DNA of 64,000 nucleotides from Burkholderiales bacterium (GTDB lineage: Bacteria; Pseudomonadota; Gammaproteobacteria; Burkholderiales; Burkholderiaceae_D), in NCBI GenBank assembly GCA_016200895.1, contig JACQDX010000145.1:1-64000 (forward strand), in the 5' to 3' direction. Every line of letters begins with the position of its first letter. Positions within the stretch are counted from its first letter, which is position 1. Positions 47,222 to 57,895 of this stretch are shown piece after piece. The notes below the pieces were generated by a model, which worked only from the letters and a program-made list of their open reading frames with translations, was not told the DNA's origin and did no database searches. The translations under genes were made by a program, and so were the position numbers.

Positions 47222-49219
47222 TTAACGCCCTTTCCAGACTTCACTACCCAAAGCACCGCTGGCATCGCCATCAAGCTCCCAGGTAAATGCGCCACGCAAG
47301 TTCTGGTCGCGCACATACTTCATCTTGATGCCTATCACTGCCGGATCATCGTAACTCCACCATTCACCATTATTGGTCAACAGCATCAGTTGCTTGGTCA
47401 CCGGATGCAGGGTACGCGTACCTGTCTTGTTTTTCAAGACCTTGTAGTCTTCTATCCCTGCTTCATAGGTGGCGGGTGCAGCTCCTCCAGTTGCCTGATA
47501 CAGCCCGTTTCCATTTGGCCCGGCACTGACGCCCTTCCAGCCACGCCCGTAGAACGGAATACCCAGCAAGATTTTATTGCGTGGCATACCGGCTGTGACC
47601 AGAGCCTGGATGGCGTCATCGCTATTGTACTTGGCAAGCACACCCGTGGATGGGTCTGCACTGTCATGGTACAGCGGTGAATGGAAGTTGGTGGTGTTTT
47701 CCCAACCGCCATGGAAGTCATAGGTCATGACATTTACCCAATCCATGTACTGGCTATACAGCGAAGGCTCGGTCTGGGCGATCTTTTCAGTGCCCGCACC
47801 AATTGCTGCTGTCAAGGCATAACGCTTGCTGTCCATGGCTCCTTGCGCATCCAATTGCGCGCGGAACTCTGCCATCAACAAGGTGAAGTTATGCTTGTCA
47901 TTGGCAGCATCAAAGGTATTGTATGACTGCCCACCACCGCCTGGATATTCCCAGTCAATGTCGATACCGTCAAAAACGCCCTTGGCAGCACCCGGGCCAC
48001 CGCGCCCATCTTGCACAGGCAAGTCACCTGCGATAAATTGCTTGACGCAAGACTTCGCCAATTGCTTGCGCAGGGCATCGGTTTTTGCCGCCGCAGAGAA
48101 ATACCTGGACCAGGTCCAGCCACCGATTGAAATGAACACTTTCAGGTTCGGATGCGCCGCCTTGAGCAATTTCAGTTGCGCAAAATTACCAGTGAGCTTG
48201 GCATCCCACGGTATGGTTTTTCCATCGACGGTGCGTGCAGGCTGACGCTGGTAATCGGCAAAGGCGTCACCACCGGTACCGGCATCGGCTGGAGGCGGGT
48301 TGTTATTGCCCGTCTCTGCCTTGGTGACCATATCGCATTCATAGCCGCCATTTTTGGCATATACATTGCCGAAAGCATAGTTAATGAATGTCAGTTGATC
48401 AGCAACACTGGTCTGCACCCCATTCACTGGCGTCTGCGTGGTGTGGATATCTGCCACTTCATAGGCACGACCATACACGCCCCATTGTGCAAAGTACGAA
48501 CCAACTTCGCGACCACCGACAGGGGTCGGAGTGGGCGTTGGCGTTGGCGTTGGCGTTGGTGTTGGTGTTGGTGTTGGTGTTGGTGTTGGTGTCGGAGTCG
48601 GAGTCGGAGTTGGTGTCGGAGTCGGCGTTGGCGTCGTGCAGGCACTGGACGTTACCGCAGTCCATGCAGTGCTCCAGGCCCAACCTACACCAGGTTCATA
48701 GGCAGATGCGCCTGTCGAACACCAGCCTGCCACATCACAGCGATAAACGCCACCCGCATTGCTGACGACGCTGCCTGCCAGATAGCTGGTGCCAGCAACA
48801 TACGGTGCGCAAGCTGGCGTCGGAGTAGGTGTTGGTGTTGGCGTTGGGGTAGGAGTCGGCGTTGGTGTTGGCGTTGGTGTGGGTGTAGGTGTAGGAGTTG
48901 GCGTTGGCGTGGGCGTGACCGCGCTCACTTCCCAAGGCCCCCACTGCTCAGTACCCGGCACATTCCCTTGCGTCCACCACTTGGCCTTATACGTTACGCC
49001 TTGATAGGTGACGCAATTGCCTTGCGTATAAACTTGCGTGTTACTCCATACAGCACAACTGCTATCCCCCATCTGTGCTGGCGGCATCGCCATGTGCGCG
49101 CCAGTCTTGGGTGTATCTGTCAAATTGCTAGTACTACTTCCCCCGCCGCAAGCCGCCAGCATACTGCCGACCAGCCCTAGCATTAGGTGATTAACGCGAT
49201 TTCCAATTCTTTGTCTCAT
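47222..49219 (-). CDS. GH18 chitinase, lipoprotein-type, with CBM5/12-like modules and two Pro-Thr linkers
   Basis: Lipobox [21 protein letters not shown] catalytic motif; [11 protein letters not shown] motif; (PT)n linkers. Confidence 0.93.
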   Translation of the reverse strand: MRQRIGNRVNHLMLGLVGSMLAACGGGSSTSNLTDTPKTGAHMAMPPAQMGDSSCAVWSNTQVYTQGNCVTYQGVTYKAKWWTQGNVPGTEQWGPWEVSAVTPTPTPTPTPTPTPTPTPTPTPTPTPTPTPTPTPACAPYVAGTSYLAGSVVSNAGGVYRCDVAGWCSTGASAYEPGVGWAWSTAWTAVTSSACTTPTPTPTPTPTPTPTPTPTPTPTPTPTPTPTPTPTPTPVGGREVGSYFAQWGVYGRAYEVADIHTTQTPVNGVQTSVADQLTFINYAFGNVYAKNGGYECDMVTKAETGNNNPPPADAGTGGDAFADYQRQPARTVDGKTIPWDAKLTGNFAQLKLLKAAHPNLKVFISIGGWTWSRYFSAAAKTDALRKQLAKSCVKQFIAGDLPVQDGRGGPGAAKGVFDGIDIDWEYPGGGGQSYNTFDAANDKHNFTLLMAEFRAQLDAQGAMDSKRYALTAAIGAGTEKIAQTEPSLYSQYMDWVNVMTYDFHGGWENTTNFHSPLYHDSADPSTGVLAKYNSDDAIQALVTAGMPRNKILLGIPFYGRGWKGVSAGPNGNGLYQATGGAAPATYEAGIEDYKVLKNKTGTRTLHPVTKQLMLLTNNGEWWSYDDPAVIGIKMKYVRDQNLRGAFTWELDGDASGALGSEVWKGR

Positions 49220-49553
49220 CCTATTCCCCCTGAGGTTTGAATAAACGAATGCCCCAATTGTTCGGGGTCATTTTCGTGATTTAGGTTCCATTCCGAGCAG
49301 AAACCTGAGCCTACGATGTTGCTTAAATATCAGGCGGTCAAGTGGTTTTTTTGGAAAGAAAATATTGTTACAAAAGAAGAGTCCAATTGCGAGAATTGAT
49401 CTTTGGAAAGAAAAAACTGAGGGGCGTGACGATAAAATGGCTGTCGCAATTCAGATACCATAACAATACCAATAATTACAATTAACTAAAGTGGTATTGT
49501 CACTAAAAACAAGGTATTGATTAAAAAATTTACCATGATGCTGGCGTGAACAA

Positions 49554-50138
49554 TCAAAGAGCTGCCAGCTTCCCTCCGGCAAAAGCCAGCCCCGACCACA
49601 TGGTCAGCACCAGCAGGATTTCTGGAATATAAGTGCGCACAGGCAAGCGTCGCACCAGCATCACCATGCTCGCCAGCATGGGCAAGAGCAGGCATGCTTC
49701 AATGATCAGGTTGCGCCAGAACGCGTAACTGATAAGCCCAGTGTGTGATGCGCCTGGCAACAACACCAGAGGCAGCGAAAATTCGACAGCCACGAAAGGC
49801 CACAACAAAGGCAAAGCCCGCCCCACCAACATATCAAGCACGAGATGCGAGCATGCAGCCAGCAGCAGAATCCGAAAACCCGGCATATCAGAGAATTGCC
49901 ACCCCATGCGACGTACAAGGTAGTAAGCAACGCAGCTTGTCATCAGACAAAACAGCAGTGAATGCGTGAAACGCTGCTCATAGCGCAAATGAAAAAACCA
50001 GATACCAAAATAATCAAAGTCAGGTGCAATCGCCAGCAAGACCGGCAAAGCCATGCTGACATGCAGCCGTGGCAGCTGACCCTTGCGACAAAAATACAGC
50101 GTCAGGCCAGCGGCGACATGGGCCAGCAAAGAAGACAT
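49554..50138 (-). CDS. Membrane-bound metal-dependent hydrolase (YdjM/DUF457-like)
   Basis: Multi-TM with APDFDY and RFTHSLLF motifs. Confidence 0.78.
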   Translation of the reverse strand: MSSLLAHVAAGLTLYFCRKGQLPRLHVSMALPVLLAIAPDFDYFGIWFFHLRYEQRFTHSLLFCLMTSCVAYYLVRRMGWQFSDMPGFRILLLAACSHLVLDMLVGRALPLLWPFVAVEFSLPLVLLPGASHTGLISYAFWRNLIIEACLLLPMLASMVMLVRRLPVRTYIPEILLVLTMWSGLAFAGGKLAAL

Positions 50139-50299
50139 CGGTAAGCGCAGCCAAATGGCCTTAGTGGAAATGCGCCAGCTTAGCCTTGCTATGTGAAGTG
50201 TGTATGCGCTGCATGTGAAGTGTAAGTTCTCTGGGGATTACTCACTTCAAATTTTGAAAAAAATGCTAATTCAAATAATAGGCATGAGGTAAATCAGAA

Positions 50300-51979
50300 T
50301 TAATCAGCATCACGCGGCCCCGGCATATCGCGGCCATTTTGATGCAAGACCAGGCCGCTGATCTTGCCATCAGCCTGGCGCAGGAAACTCAGTTGGGCTT
50401 CGACTACCTTTAAAAAGAATTTGTCTTTTGCCTCGGCAAAGAGAGGATTGCTGCCCTGGCCTGTGGCCTGGGCATACAGTTGCCCAGCCTTTTCGCTGAT
50501 GATGAGTTTGAAGCCGGGTGCCAGGGTGTAGCTGCCTGCATATTGCTTGAGCTGTTCAGCCGGGAGTTGTATTTCTGTGCGTTTGGCCGCCTCAGGGGCT
50601 GCGTCGCCTATGCGGGGTGCGGGTGAGGCGTGGCCGTTTTGATGCAGAGTCAGCGACAGGACTTTGTCATTGGCATCACGCTCAAATTGCAGGCTGGCGT
50701 CTACTACTTTGTAAAAGAATTCATCTTTCTTGCGCGGGAATACTGCTGCCTGTGGCTGGCCTGTCAATTGTGCCAGCAAACCATCCTGCCCGGCGCTGAT
50801 ATTGAGGATGGCACCTGGTGCGAGTTGATAACGACCAGTGTACTCTGCCAGTTGTTTTGCACTGAGCTTGTCGCTGGTTGTATTGCTGGCATCGGCAGGA
50901 GGTGCAGCGGGCAGCAAGGCTGTCATGCCTATGTCGTCAACGCTGACACTGGCATTTGCCAGCACTACTACGCCGCGCTGGCCGTCTGCAGTAAAGCCGA
51001 TAAAGGATGCATAACCACCCGTCATGCCGTTATGCCAGACCACGGTTTGCCCGCGTGCGCTTTGCACATGCCAGGCCAAACCTATCTGCAAACCTGGCAT
51101 GCCAGTAGGGCGTTGTGGCTGTTGTACCAGTTGCAAACCTGCAGGTACTTTCACATCCTTGCTGCGCATGTGTGACTGCAAATAGCGCAGCATGTCTTGC
51201 GCGCTCGAGCGCAATGCACCTGCTCCGGCAAGGGTGGGCATGTCCCAATTGGCTACGGATTTTCCTTGTGCATCATGACCTGTCGCCAGATTGCTTTGCA
51301 TAGAGGTAGTCAGGGTGATGCCGGTGTCAGCCATGCCTAACGGCCTGGCGATGCGTTCCTGTACCAGTTCTGCATAAGACTTACCTGCATGCGTAGACAG
51401 CGCTTGGCCGAGCAAGCCAAAACCCAGGTTGGAATATTCATACTTTGCGCCAGGTGCGCGCGTCAGTTGATAGCTACGCAAGAAGTCGCGCAGATTATTT
51501 TCTGTGTAATCGGCATAGGGATTATCCGCTTGCTTTGGCATGAGATTGGCAGGCAAGCGCGGCAAAGCCGACGTCTGGGTGGCCAGGTCCAATAAGGTGA
51601 TGGCGCGCCCTTGATATTGCGGGATAGTGTATGTTGGCAGCAAAGTTGCTACGGCATCATCAAGTTTGACCAGACCCCGCACCTGCATATCTGCCAGCAA
51701 TAATGCAGTAAAAGTTTTGCTGACCGAACCAATTTCAAAGACGGTGTTGGCATCCGGCTGATGTGGCTGGGACTTGCCATTTGATACCAGGCCAAAGCCC
51801 TGTATCTTTTGCTCTCGCCCGTTGATGGTTGCTACTACCAGGCCGGGAATGGCACCACTGTTGACGCGGGAGCTGGCGACTTTTTGTACGGAAGTAGCGA
51901 AGTCCTCTGCTGCAAGCACTGGTCCACACATTACGATGCCACATACTGCAAGCAGGGCTAAAGATATTTTCATGAACAT
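50300..51979 (-). CDS. Class C beta-lactamase-family serine hydrolase with two C-terminal DUF3471-like repeats
   Basis: SVSK (SxxK) and YSN motifs; duplicated C-terminal ~80-aa module. Confidence 0.9.
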   Translation of the reverse strand: MFMKISLALLAVCGIVMCGPVLAAEDFATSVQKVASSRVNSGAIPGLVVATINGREQKIQGFGLVSNGKSQPHQPDANTVFEIGSVSKTFTALLLADMQVRGLVKLDDAVATLLPTYTIPQYQGRAITLLDLATQTSALPRLPANLMPKQADNPYADYTENNLRDFLRSYQLTRAPGAKYEYSNLGFGLLGQALSTHAGKSYAELVQERIARPLGMADTGITLTTSMQSNLATGHDAQGKSVANWDMPTLAGAGALRSSAQDMLRYLQSHMRSKDVKVPAGLQLVQQPQRPTGMPGLQIGLAWHVQSARGQTVVWHNGMTGGYASFIGFTADGQRGVVVLANASVSVDDIGMTALLPAAPPADASNTTSDKLSAKQLAEYTGRYQLAPGAILNISAGQDGLLAQLTGQPQAAVFPRKKDEFFYKVVDASLQFERDANDKVLSLTLHQNGHASPAPRIGDAAPEAAKRTEIQLPAEQLKQYAGSYTLAPGFKLIISEKAGQLYAQATGQGSNPLFAEAKDKFFLKVVEAQLSFLRQADGKISGLVLHQNGRDMPGPRDAD

Positions 51980-52283
51980 TCCTATAGAAATTAACGGCTA
52001 CAAAGAAATATGCCCTCAGGCCTATACAACGCAGCCAAATCTACGCGACATGATGATTTTTTTAAAGATGATCATAGTACAACAAAAAATCGAAAAACAA
52101 ACGTATCCTGAGCTTGAGGCAAGCACATGCCCATAGAAATTTTTATGCGGTGTATCAAAGTAGCAGATTTTGAAAAGCTGGCTTAGTAAAGGCATACTCG
52201 GCATACTCTGCATACTTGCAAAGAAAAATGCAGTCGCTTTCAATTGTCCTGTCCCGTATAGGAATCTCACCCTGAAATGCAAC

Positions 52284-52820
52284 ATGAAAAAATTAAAAAC
52301 CTGCCTGCTCGCCACCGTGCTGATTACCGTCAGTGTAAGCACCTATGCCCAATTGCTGGCATATGACAATAAGGAACAGGTTTACGGTGCAGCCGCCGTA
52401 TCACCGGAATCTGGTGGAAAATTGCTAGGGAGATTGTTGACTCAGTGCTCTCAATATGGAGAGCCAGTCAGGGTCGCTGGCGAAAAGGCTGTGACTGCCT
52501 GGAAGCAAAGACATCAGCGCTTTCTTGACGAAAACAAGATAGTCCAACAAGAAATCATGGCGTTTATCGATAATCCGGCAACCCCGGAAGCGGATAGAAA
52601 AACAATCAAGAATACTTTTGAGGTTGGCGTGAAGAATTTGGTGGATGCCCAGTTCAAAACTGTGGAAGCTTCAATTACCATGCTGAGCGAAGACAGGCAA
52701 AAGGCATCCATGTGTATGTCTTACTTCAGTTCTGTCGATGCCGGGAAATGGGACTTGCGCAATAACGACCCTGTGGTCACAAAGTTTCTTGAAGAACGCA
52801 TCGCTGCGCGGAAGAAGTGA
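52284..52820 (+). CDS. Hypothetical secreted protein
   Basis: Signal peptide MKKLKTCLLATVLITVSVSTYAQ. Confidence 0.7.
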   Translation: MKKLKTCLLATVLITVSVSTYAQLLAYDNKEQVYGAAAVSPESGGKLLGRLLTQCSQYGEPVRVAGEKAVTAWKQRHQRFLDENKIVQQEIMAFIDNPATPEADRKTIKNTFEVGVKNLVDAQFKTVEASITMLSEDRQKASMCMSYFSSVDAGKWDLRNNDPVVTKFLEERIAARKK

Positions 52821-52916
52821 TGAGGTAAAAATCCTTGTCTGTCGCTCAATGCGGTTGCAATGCTTTGAAATGCCAGGTGCATATGGACACCTGGCGCATA
52901 AAACCTCTGGCAAGAC

Positions 52917-53741
52917 TTACATATAAATCGCCTGCCAGCCAGTCGCTGGCATGATCAGGTTACCTTTTTCTTTGGCGGCATCCTTGGCTGCAAATCTTGC
53001 GCAATGGACTTTGTTTTTCAGAGGGTCGGTAGCATCACTATTTGCTGGCAGATGTTGCTCTTCATTGCCTTTCACCAGCACAGTCTGGTTTTGCTCAGCG
53101 TAACAAATCCCTATGCCATTCACTGATGGCATGAACAAGCGCAGATACCAGGGCACGAGTTCTTTGATGGCCAGTTGGGCGGCTTCGATACTCTCGCTGA
53201 TGTCGGCATATTTAAAGACATCTTGCGGCAGCTTGGGCAAGAGCAGGATATTGACTTCCATCGAGCCTTTTTTCTGGTTGGTCACAAACTCGGCACCATC
53301 GGCATAGGCAGCCTGATCCAGTGGGACATTGATGAAGCCGGTTGCTGATATTTCCAGTTGTTGATGGGTGTTTTTACCGTCGAGGTAAATATTCAGGTTG
53401 GGTACCGGTGCGTGGGATTTGGCCGAGGTAATACGTATCAATATTTGTACTTTGTCCTTGCTTGCAGCACGCACTTTGGACATCAGCTCATACGCCACTT
53501 TATACGGCATGATGGCGGGATCCCGGATGGCTTTGACTTCTACACTTTGTAGTTCTTCAGTACTGGTTGCAGATGCGCTCGCGGAGGCACTGGCAGATGA
53601 GCTTGCTGGGGCGCTGGCTGGCGCATTCGTCTGGGCAGACACTTGGCCACTCACCGACGCCAGCATGATTGCCAGCGCGGCGATATATCGTGTGGGAGTA
53701 AAAGAAAAAACGACAGTAGAAGCAACAGGCATAATGAGCAT
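52917..53741 (-). CDS. Hypothetical secreted protein
   Basis: Signal peptide; Ala/Ser-rich low-complexity segment then a globular domain. Confidence 0.7.
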   Translation of the reverse strand: MLIMPVASTVVFSFTPTRYIAALAIMLASVSGQVSAQTNAPASAPASSSASASASASATSTEELQSVEVKAIRDPAIMPYKVAYELMSKVRAASKDKVQILIRITSAKSHAPVPNLNIYLDGKNTHQQLEISATGFINVPLDQAAYADGAEFVTNQKKGSMEVNILLLPKLPQDVFKYADISESIEAAQLAIKELVPWYLRLFMPSVNGIGICYAEQNQTVLVKGNEEQHLPANSDATDPLKNKVHCARFAAKDAAKEKGNLIMPATGWQAIYM

Positions 53742-54003
53742 TTCCTTGAATTATTATTCTGCTGAGCAAGAGCGAATATGTACGTGCTCACCAGTCTATG
53801 CTTGCATCTCCCCCAACATAGCATTGACGCTGAGCAAGGGAAGGTAGTGCAAGCAAAATAGAGTTTCAAAGTGTCGTCAATTTTAGTACTTAGTGCTATA
53901 TTTTTGGACAAAGTACTGCATTTTCATCCTCCAGGCACCGCATAACAGCACTAATTTGTAAATTTATTACTCAATACCAACTCATTGCCAACTCATCGTC
54001 AAC

Positions 54004-54597
54004 TCATTTAACTTCGATCGCCTCTACCCTGATCAATTCACAAGCACCAGCCCCGGTATCTTCGCGGGTCAAGGATGAACGCCAGTGCCAGCCGTCAGCG
54101 GCTTTGGCTTCAACCAGTTGGCCGCGTATCTTGACGACCTGGCCGACGCGCACGTCCTTCATGATTTTTTCCAGCGCGGGAGTAGTGGGGATCAAGTGCA
54201 TGTTGGCACTATGGGTGGCGATTTCCGTGGGTGGACGCGGCGGCTGTTTTTCCCAGCGATAGAAATAAAAACGGTTGCTCTGCCCTATCGACAATTGATC
54301 CAGCACCGCAGTATCTGACATCGCCCCCCAGCCCAGCGCCAGGTCAACAGGGGCAAGATCGGCTTCGCGGTCTGATGAATAGGTCTGCTTGGACAAGACC
54401 CGTGCCTCTATTGTGAAGTCTGCCAGCGCGGTCAGCTTGTAATTGTGTTGGTCGTAAGTCTTGCCAGAACTGAGCATGGTTTGCACAGGTTCATTGGGGG
54501 CGATGCTGCCAGGCGGTACTGGCAAGGGCCGGTTGCGCCAGTGTTGGACAGCAAAGATCAGGATGATTGCTGCGAATAGCCATTTCCATGAAAACAT
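54004..54597 (-). CDS. Hypothetical membrane-anchored protein
   Basis: N-terminal TM (WLFAAIILIFAVQHW), 197 aa. Confidence 0.75.
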   Translation of the reverse strand: MFSWKWLFAAIILIFAVQHWRNRPLPVPPGSIAPNEPVQTMLSSGKTYDQHNYKLTALADFTIEARVLSKQTYSSDREADLAPVDLALGWGAMSDTAVLDQLSIGQSNRFYFYRWEKQPPRPPTEIATHSANMHLIPTTPALEKIMKDVRVGQVVKIRGQLVEAKAADGWHWRSSLTREDTGAGACELIRVEAIEVK

Positions 54598-54733
54598 AAA
54601 TGCCTTTTTCTACAAATTGAATATTTCGAAAAATATTTAGGCTTACATCTTATTTGAATTTGTTTCTCGGGTATATTCTTTGCATCTGAACTCATGCGGC
54701 GCAGTCTTTGAAGCGTCACTATTTTAATGCACC

Positions 54734-55465
54734 ATGATGCAAGCCATTTATTTTTGCGGTGACACCCACGGCAATTTCCAGCATGTGATCGATGCAGTGC
54801 TGGAAAAGCGTCCTGCCGCCATCGTCTTTCTGGGCGATTTGCAAGCCCGCAAGCCGCTGGAAGTGGAACTGACCGCTATCGTCGACCTGACTGAAGTCTG
54901 GTATATCCACGGCAACCACGACACCGATACTGATGCCGATTATGACCACCTGTTTGGCTCAGCCCTGGCTGGCCGCAATCTGCATGGGCGCGTGGCAGAG
55001 ATTGCCGGTTACCGCATCGCTGGTCTGGGTGGTGTGTTCCGTGGTCATATCTGGATGCCGCCGGGTGTCAAGAAGTTTCAGACGCAAAGAGAATATACGC
55101 AGAAGGCAGGCAAGGAAAACCGCTGGCGCAATGGCTTGCCACGCAAGCATTACAGCTCCATCTTCCCCACTGACTACAATTACCTGGCCAGCCAGCGCGC
55201 CGACATCCTGGTGACGCATGAAGCTCCCAGTGCCCACCCGCACGGCTTTGCTGCTATCGATGAACTGGCACGCAGCATGCGCGTGAGCCGCAGCTTCCAC
55301 GGCCATCATCACGACCGCATTGATTACAGCGAACACCAGGAACGCCTGGGTTTCAAAGCGCAGGGAGTGGGCTTGTGTGGGGTAACGGATATAGATGGTA
55401 ACGTCATTGTCGCGGGCAAGCATGATCATGAAGTGCCTTGGGCGACCCTGCATAGACGTAGATAA
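54734..55465 (+). CDS. Metallophosphoesterase
   Basis: GDTHGNF, FLGDLQ, IHGNHD, THEAPS, FHGHHHD motifs. Confidence 0.92.
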   Translation: MMQAIYFCGDTHGNFQHVIDAVLEKRPAAIVFLGDLQARKPLEVELTAIVDLTEVWYIHGNHDTDTDADYDHLFGSALAGRNLHGRVAEIAGYRIAGLGGVFRGHIWMPPGVKKFQTQREYTQKAGKENRWRNGLPRKHYSSIFPTDYNYLASQRADILVTHEAPSAHPHGFAAIDELARSMRVSRSFHGHHHDRIDYSEHQERLGFKAQGVGLCGVTDIDGNVIVAGKHDHEVPWATLHRRR

Positions 55466-55493
55466 GCAGGCAAAAATGAACAAACCCTCAGCT

Positions 55494-56423
55494 TCACAAG
55501 GCAGCCAGCTTTTGCCTGACTGCATACCAAGACCAGTTCAAATTAACACCCAGGCTGGCCAGCACGATCAGCATCAATCCAGCCATTTGCATCAGGCTGA
55601 TGTGTTGTCCATACACCAGATAATCCACACCAACTGCCGCCGCCGGATAGATGAAGGTCAGCACCGCAATTACCGTGGTTGGCATTTGGGGTAGTGCGCT
55701 GTAAATCAATACATAGGCCAGTGCGGTAGGCAGCAGGCCCAGACCTATTAGCCAGGCCCATTGCTGCACCCTGATGCCATCAGCCGGAATGGTGATCAGA
55801 CCCGCCAGCAAGAGCAGGCCAACCAGACAATGGACTAATGCAATCAGAGGCGCTGGCATATTGCGCATGGCGCGCGTGGTCAGGGTGACGCCAGCATAGG
55901 AGCAAGCACCTGTCAGTGTCAGCAGCAAACCTGTCAGGTATTGCTCATTTATTTTTCCACTCATCTGCACTCCGCTCACTTGCAAGCCGCAGGCCAGAAC
56001 CAGCCCGGCAAAACCCAGGCATATCCATACCAGTTTGTTGGCAGCGATCTTTTCACGGAATAATACTGCCCCCAGCAGCAAGACAATAAACGGCTGTACG
56101 TGAAAGACGATGGTGGTGACAGAGATGCCTATGCGTTGTATGGCAGCAAAAAAAGTGACCCAGTTCACCACCATCAGCACGCCACCAAATACTGCCAGTT
56201 CCAGGTTCTTGCGGGAAAAATTGACAGCGACAAACATGCCTTTACAAGCGCAATACAGTGCCAGCGCGATAGCGGCAAACATGCAACGAAAGAACACAGT
56301 GGTCACCGCATCCAGGCCAGCTTCATGAATAAAGATACCCAGGGTCGCCAGCATCAGCATGGCGAAGATGTAAGCCATGGTGGCCTTGCGGTTGTACGGG
56401 ATGATGGCTGATGGCGCAGACAT
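55494..56423 (-). CDS. EamA/DMT-family transporter
   Basis: About 10 TM helices with internal duplication. Confidence 0.9.
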   Translation of the reverse strand: MSAPSAIIPYNRKATMAYIFAMLMLATLGIFIHEAGLDAVTTVFFRCMFAAIALALYCACKGMFVAVNFSRKNLELAVFGGVLMVVNWVTFFAAIQRIGISVTTIVFHVQPFIVLLLGAVLFREKIAANKLVWICLGFAGLVLACGLQVSGVQMSGKINEQYLTGLLLTLTGACSYAGVTLTTRAMRNMPAPLIALVHCLVGLLLLAGLITIPADGIRVQQWAWLIGLGLLPTALAYVLIYSALPQMPTTVIAVLTFIYPAAAVGVDYLVYGQHISLMQMAGLMLIVLASLGVNLNWSWYAVRQKLAAL

Positions 56424-56519
56424 GTTTTGCTCTCTGGTTGACTATTGCGCTATCATGGATTTTGTCCATGCATCAGACAAGCTGATTAAATTGAAGTCAT
56501 ACTTTCGAAAACATGAACC

Positions 56520-57386
56520 ATGACATTCCCTGAATTGAACCTCAGCCAGTTACGCACCTTTGTGCTGGCGGCAGAACGCCTGAGCTTTGTCAGCGCGGCA
56601 GAAGCTGTGCACAGGTCACAGGCTGCAGTCAGCATGCAGATCAGCAAACTCGAAACCAGCCTGGGCCAGCCTCTGTTTGAAAGGCATACACGGTGCATCG
56701 CCCTGACACTGGCAGGTGAAACCCTGTTGCCCTATGCGCGCCAGTTGTTGCAGACTGAACAGGCAGCGCTAAGCGCCTTGCGCACGCAAGAAGTGGTGGG
56801 CAAGGTGGTGCTGGGTTCACCCGATGATTATGTGTCTTCGCTACTGCCAGCCGTACTGGAGAGATTTTCAAAAAGATTCAGTGGCGTCGAAATAGAACTG
56901 GTGTGCCTGCAGAGTATCTTGCTGAAACCCTTGCTGAAGAAAGGTGTGATCGACCTGGCTTTTGTCACCCGGGATGAAGATCTGGATGGGGCCTTCATAC
57001 GCCGTGAATCCATGGTCTGGGTAGGTGCAGAAAAACATGCCGCCTGGAAGAAAACCCCGCTGCCGGTAGCCTTGTATGAAAAAGGCTGCGTCGCCCGCGA
57101 ACATACCCTGGCAGCACTGGAGAAAAGCGGCCTGCCTTATTACTCAACCTATAGCAGCCCCAGCCTGCTGGGCATACTGGCGATGGTCGAAGCAGGCCTG
57201 GCGATTGCCGCCCTGGCTGAATGCAGCGTACCCGCACACTTGGTGAGGCTGGGTAAGGCGGAAGGCTTGAAACCCATAGCGCCACTTGATATCGTGCTCA
57301 TCAAGGGGAGGAAGAATAATTCGCCTGCGGCGGAGTGTCTGGCGAATGAGATTATGCAGGCACTGAGTGAGCGGCGTGGGACTTAG
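56520..57386 (+). CDS. LysR-family transcriptional regulator
   Basis: LSQLRTFVLAAERLSFVSAAEAVHRSQAAVSMQISKLETSLGQPLFERHTR. Confidence 0.95.
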   Translation: MTFPELNLSQLRTFVLAAERLSFVSAAEAVHRSQAAVSMQISKLETSLGQPLFERHTRCIALTLAGETLLPYARQLLQTEQAALSALRTQEVVGKVVLGSPDDYVSSLLPAVLERFSKRFSGVEIELVCLQSILLKPLLKKGVIDLAFVTRDEDLDGAFIRRESMVWVGAEKHAAWKKTPLPVALYEKGCVAREHTLAALEKSGLPYYSTYSSPSLLGILAMVEAGLAIAALAECSVPAHLVRLGKAEGLKPIAPLDIVLIKGRKNNSPAAECLANEIMQALSERRGT

Positions 57387-57395
57387 TTAAAAAAC

Positions 57396-57872
57396 TTAAA
57401 GAACCAGGATGAATTTGGCAGGTGCTGATTCAATGCTTATTTTTTTTATATCCTGTGATTGAGTTTGCTCGCTTGAATCAAAATCGAGATTCAAGCCTTC
57501 TTTAGGTAAATAAACCAATTTTTTCCCCGCACTTGAAACAAGGGATATTCCTTCATTTTCTTGTTTGATGATGATCTCGCGTGAATTGCTTCTGCGAAAA
57601 ACCAGCAAAGAAAAATTATTTCCCTGTTTCGATTTCAAATACAAATATACTTCTTTGCGGTAAGTACCTGAACCTGTATCCACAATCACAGAGATAAAAG
57701 ATTTTCCGTCATACTCAAATTCTTTTGCTACAGCCTCTGGAAATACTTTAGCCATTCTCTCCATTATCTGTTCTTTACTGCCCGTGAATAATGAAGGACG
57801 AGTGATTTCTTGCCCTGTTGCGACAGCGCAATGTAAAGAAAAAAGTAAAGTAAAAAGCAATGTGATACGCAT
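57396..57872 (-). CDS. Hypothetical secreted protein
   Basis: Signal peptide MRITLLFTLLFSLHCAVATGQ. Confidence 0.65.
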   Translation of the reverse strand: MRITLLFTLLFSLHCAVATGQEITRPSLFTGSKEQIMERMAKVFPEAVAKEFEYDGKSFISVIVDTGSGTYRKEVYLYLKSKQGNNFSLLVFRRSNSREIIIKQENEGISLVSSAGKKLVYLPKEGLNLDFDSSEQTQSQDIKKISIESAPAKFILVL

Positions 57873-57895
57873 TTTTTTCAGATGATCAAGAGCGA

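Noticed and set aside
48152-49180. 342-aa plus-strand ORF with RWRWRCW-type repeats
   Set aside because: Antisense of the GH18 chitinase; low-complexity product of the Pro-Thr linker codons read on the other strand.
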